This document shows positions 4,975 to 5,252 of a stretch of DNA of 5,252 bases, one piece after another. The stretch comes from Clostridiales bacterium. GTDB taxonomy: Bacteria; Bacillota; Clostridia; Christensenellales; Aristaeellaceae. Every line of letters begins with the position of its first letter. The stretch's first letter is position 1. Made by a program: the position numbers and the translations under genes. The DNA lies in contig JAAZAQ010000037.1 of assembly GCA_012514225.1 (NCBI GenBank), forward strand, positions 1 through 5,252, read 5' to 3'. The notes under the pieces are model-generated. The model saw only the letters and a list, made by a program, of their open reading frames with translations, searched no databases and was not told the origin of the DNA.

Positions 4975-5252
4975 ATGAACCGGAAGGTTGCCGCCAAGCT
5001 GGACCGCGTGCGCAAGGCGCTCACGGGCGGGATGCCCGACCGGGTGCCCGTCAGCGATTTTTTCTGGACGGGGTACCTGAAACGGGAAAAGGCGCTGCGC
5101 GGCGAGGGCTTCGACCCCTACCGCCACTACGACCTGGACTACGTCGTGGTCAGCCCCAACATGGACCCCAAAATCCAGCCCTTCGAGGTGCTCTACGACG
5201 ACGGCGTCCACACCGCGCTGCGCACCGGGTTCGGGGCGACCATCCGGCGCAC
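4975..5252 (+). CDS. Second UroD-superfamily protein, N-terminal fragment
   Basis: The reading frame is open from ATG4975 to the window end: 92 complete codons, about a quarter of a full family member. The start follows the ribosome binding site at 4961-4967 and lies 35 bases after the previous stop. The N-terminus has the family layout: a helix (KVAAKLDRVRKALTG, residues 4-18), then PDRVPVSDFFWTGYLKR (21-37), where PDRVPV is the usual entry to the first barrel strand of MtaA/UroD-like proteins. GFDPYRHYDLDYVVVSPNMD (46-65) and IQPFEVLYDDG (68-78) follow. The HemE RQAGR motif is absent here too. It is clearly different from the preceding family member, so this is a pair of divergent paralogues rather than a recent duplication. 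The metal-site region lies beyond the window, so catalytic competence cannot be judged. Confidence 0.78.
   Translation, partial: MNRKVAAKLDRVRKALTGGMPDRVPVSDFFWTGYLKREKALRGEGFDPYRHYDLDYVVVSPNMDPKIQPFEVLYDDGVHTALRTGFGATIRR

Overview
The window is a single-direction (+ strand) stretch of a carbohydrate uptake and catabolism operon. It is truncated at both ends, and every complete gene in it appears intact. Base composition is GC-rich (roughly two thirds by eye), with strong G/C preference at third codon positions. Strong AGGAGG-type ribosome binding sites and a binding-protein signal peptide beginning MKKLLALLL suggest a high-GC Firmicute-like bacterium, perhaps a gut clostridial lineage. That taxonomic guess is weak and rests on style rather than a marker gene.

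Layout: (1) 1-252, the C-terminal end of a sugar ABC transporter ATPase of the RbsA/MglA/XylG/RhaT type. (2) 245-1282 and 1282-2322, two different BPD_transp_2 family permeases, translationally coupled by overlapping stop and start codons. (3) 2358-3488, a secreted periplasmic-binding-protein-like sugar receptor with a strong ribosome binding site of its own. (4) 3489-3567, a gap holding two strong GC-rich hairpins. (5) 3568-3891, an L-rhamnose mutarotase-family protein (RhaM/RhaU). (6) 3902-4939, a uroporphyrinogen-decarboxylase-superfamily protein of the MtaA/CmuA-like branch, not HemE. (7) 4975 to the window end, the N-terminus of a second, divergent member of the same superfamily.

How the genes may work together: ATPase + permease + permease + binding protein + mutarotase resembles the rhizobial rhamnose operon rhaSTPQU(K). 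This makes L-rhamnose, or a related deoxy- or modified hexose, the leading substrate hypothesis. The mutarotase would interconvert the anomers of the imported sugar. The two UroD-superfamily genes are the unexplained part. Members with an H-x-C metal-site motif include corrinoid-dependent methyltransferases, so a role in handling an O-methylated sugar or another methyl transfer is conceivable, but nothing in this window proves it. No kinase, isomerase, aldolase, corrinoid protein or regulator is visible here; they may lie outside the window. I see no RNA genes, mobile elements, CRISPR arrays or attachment sites, and no gene-free stretch longer than 79 bases.
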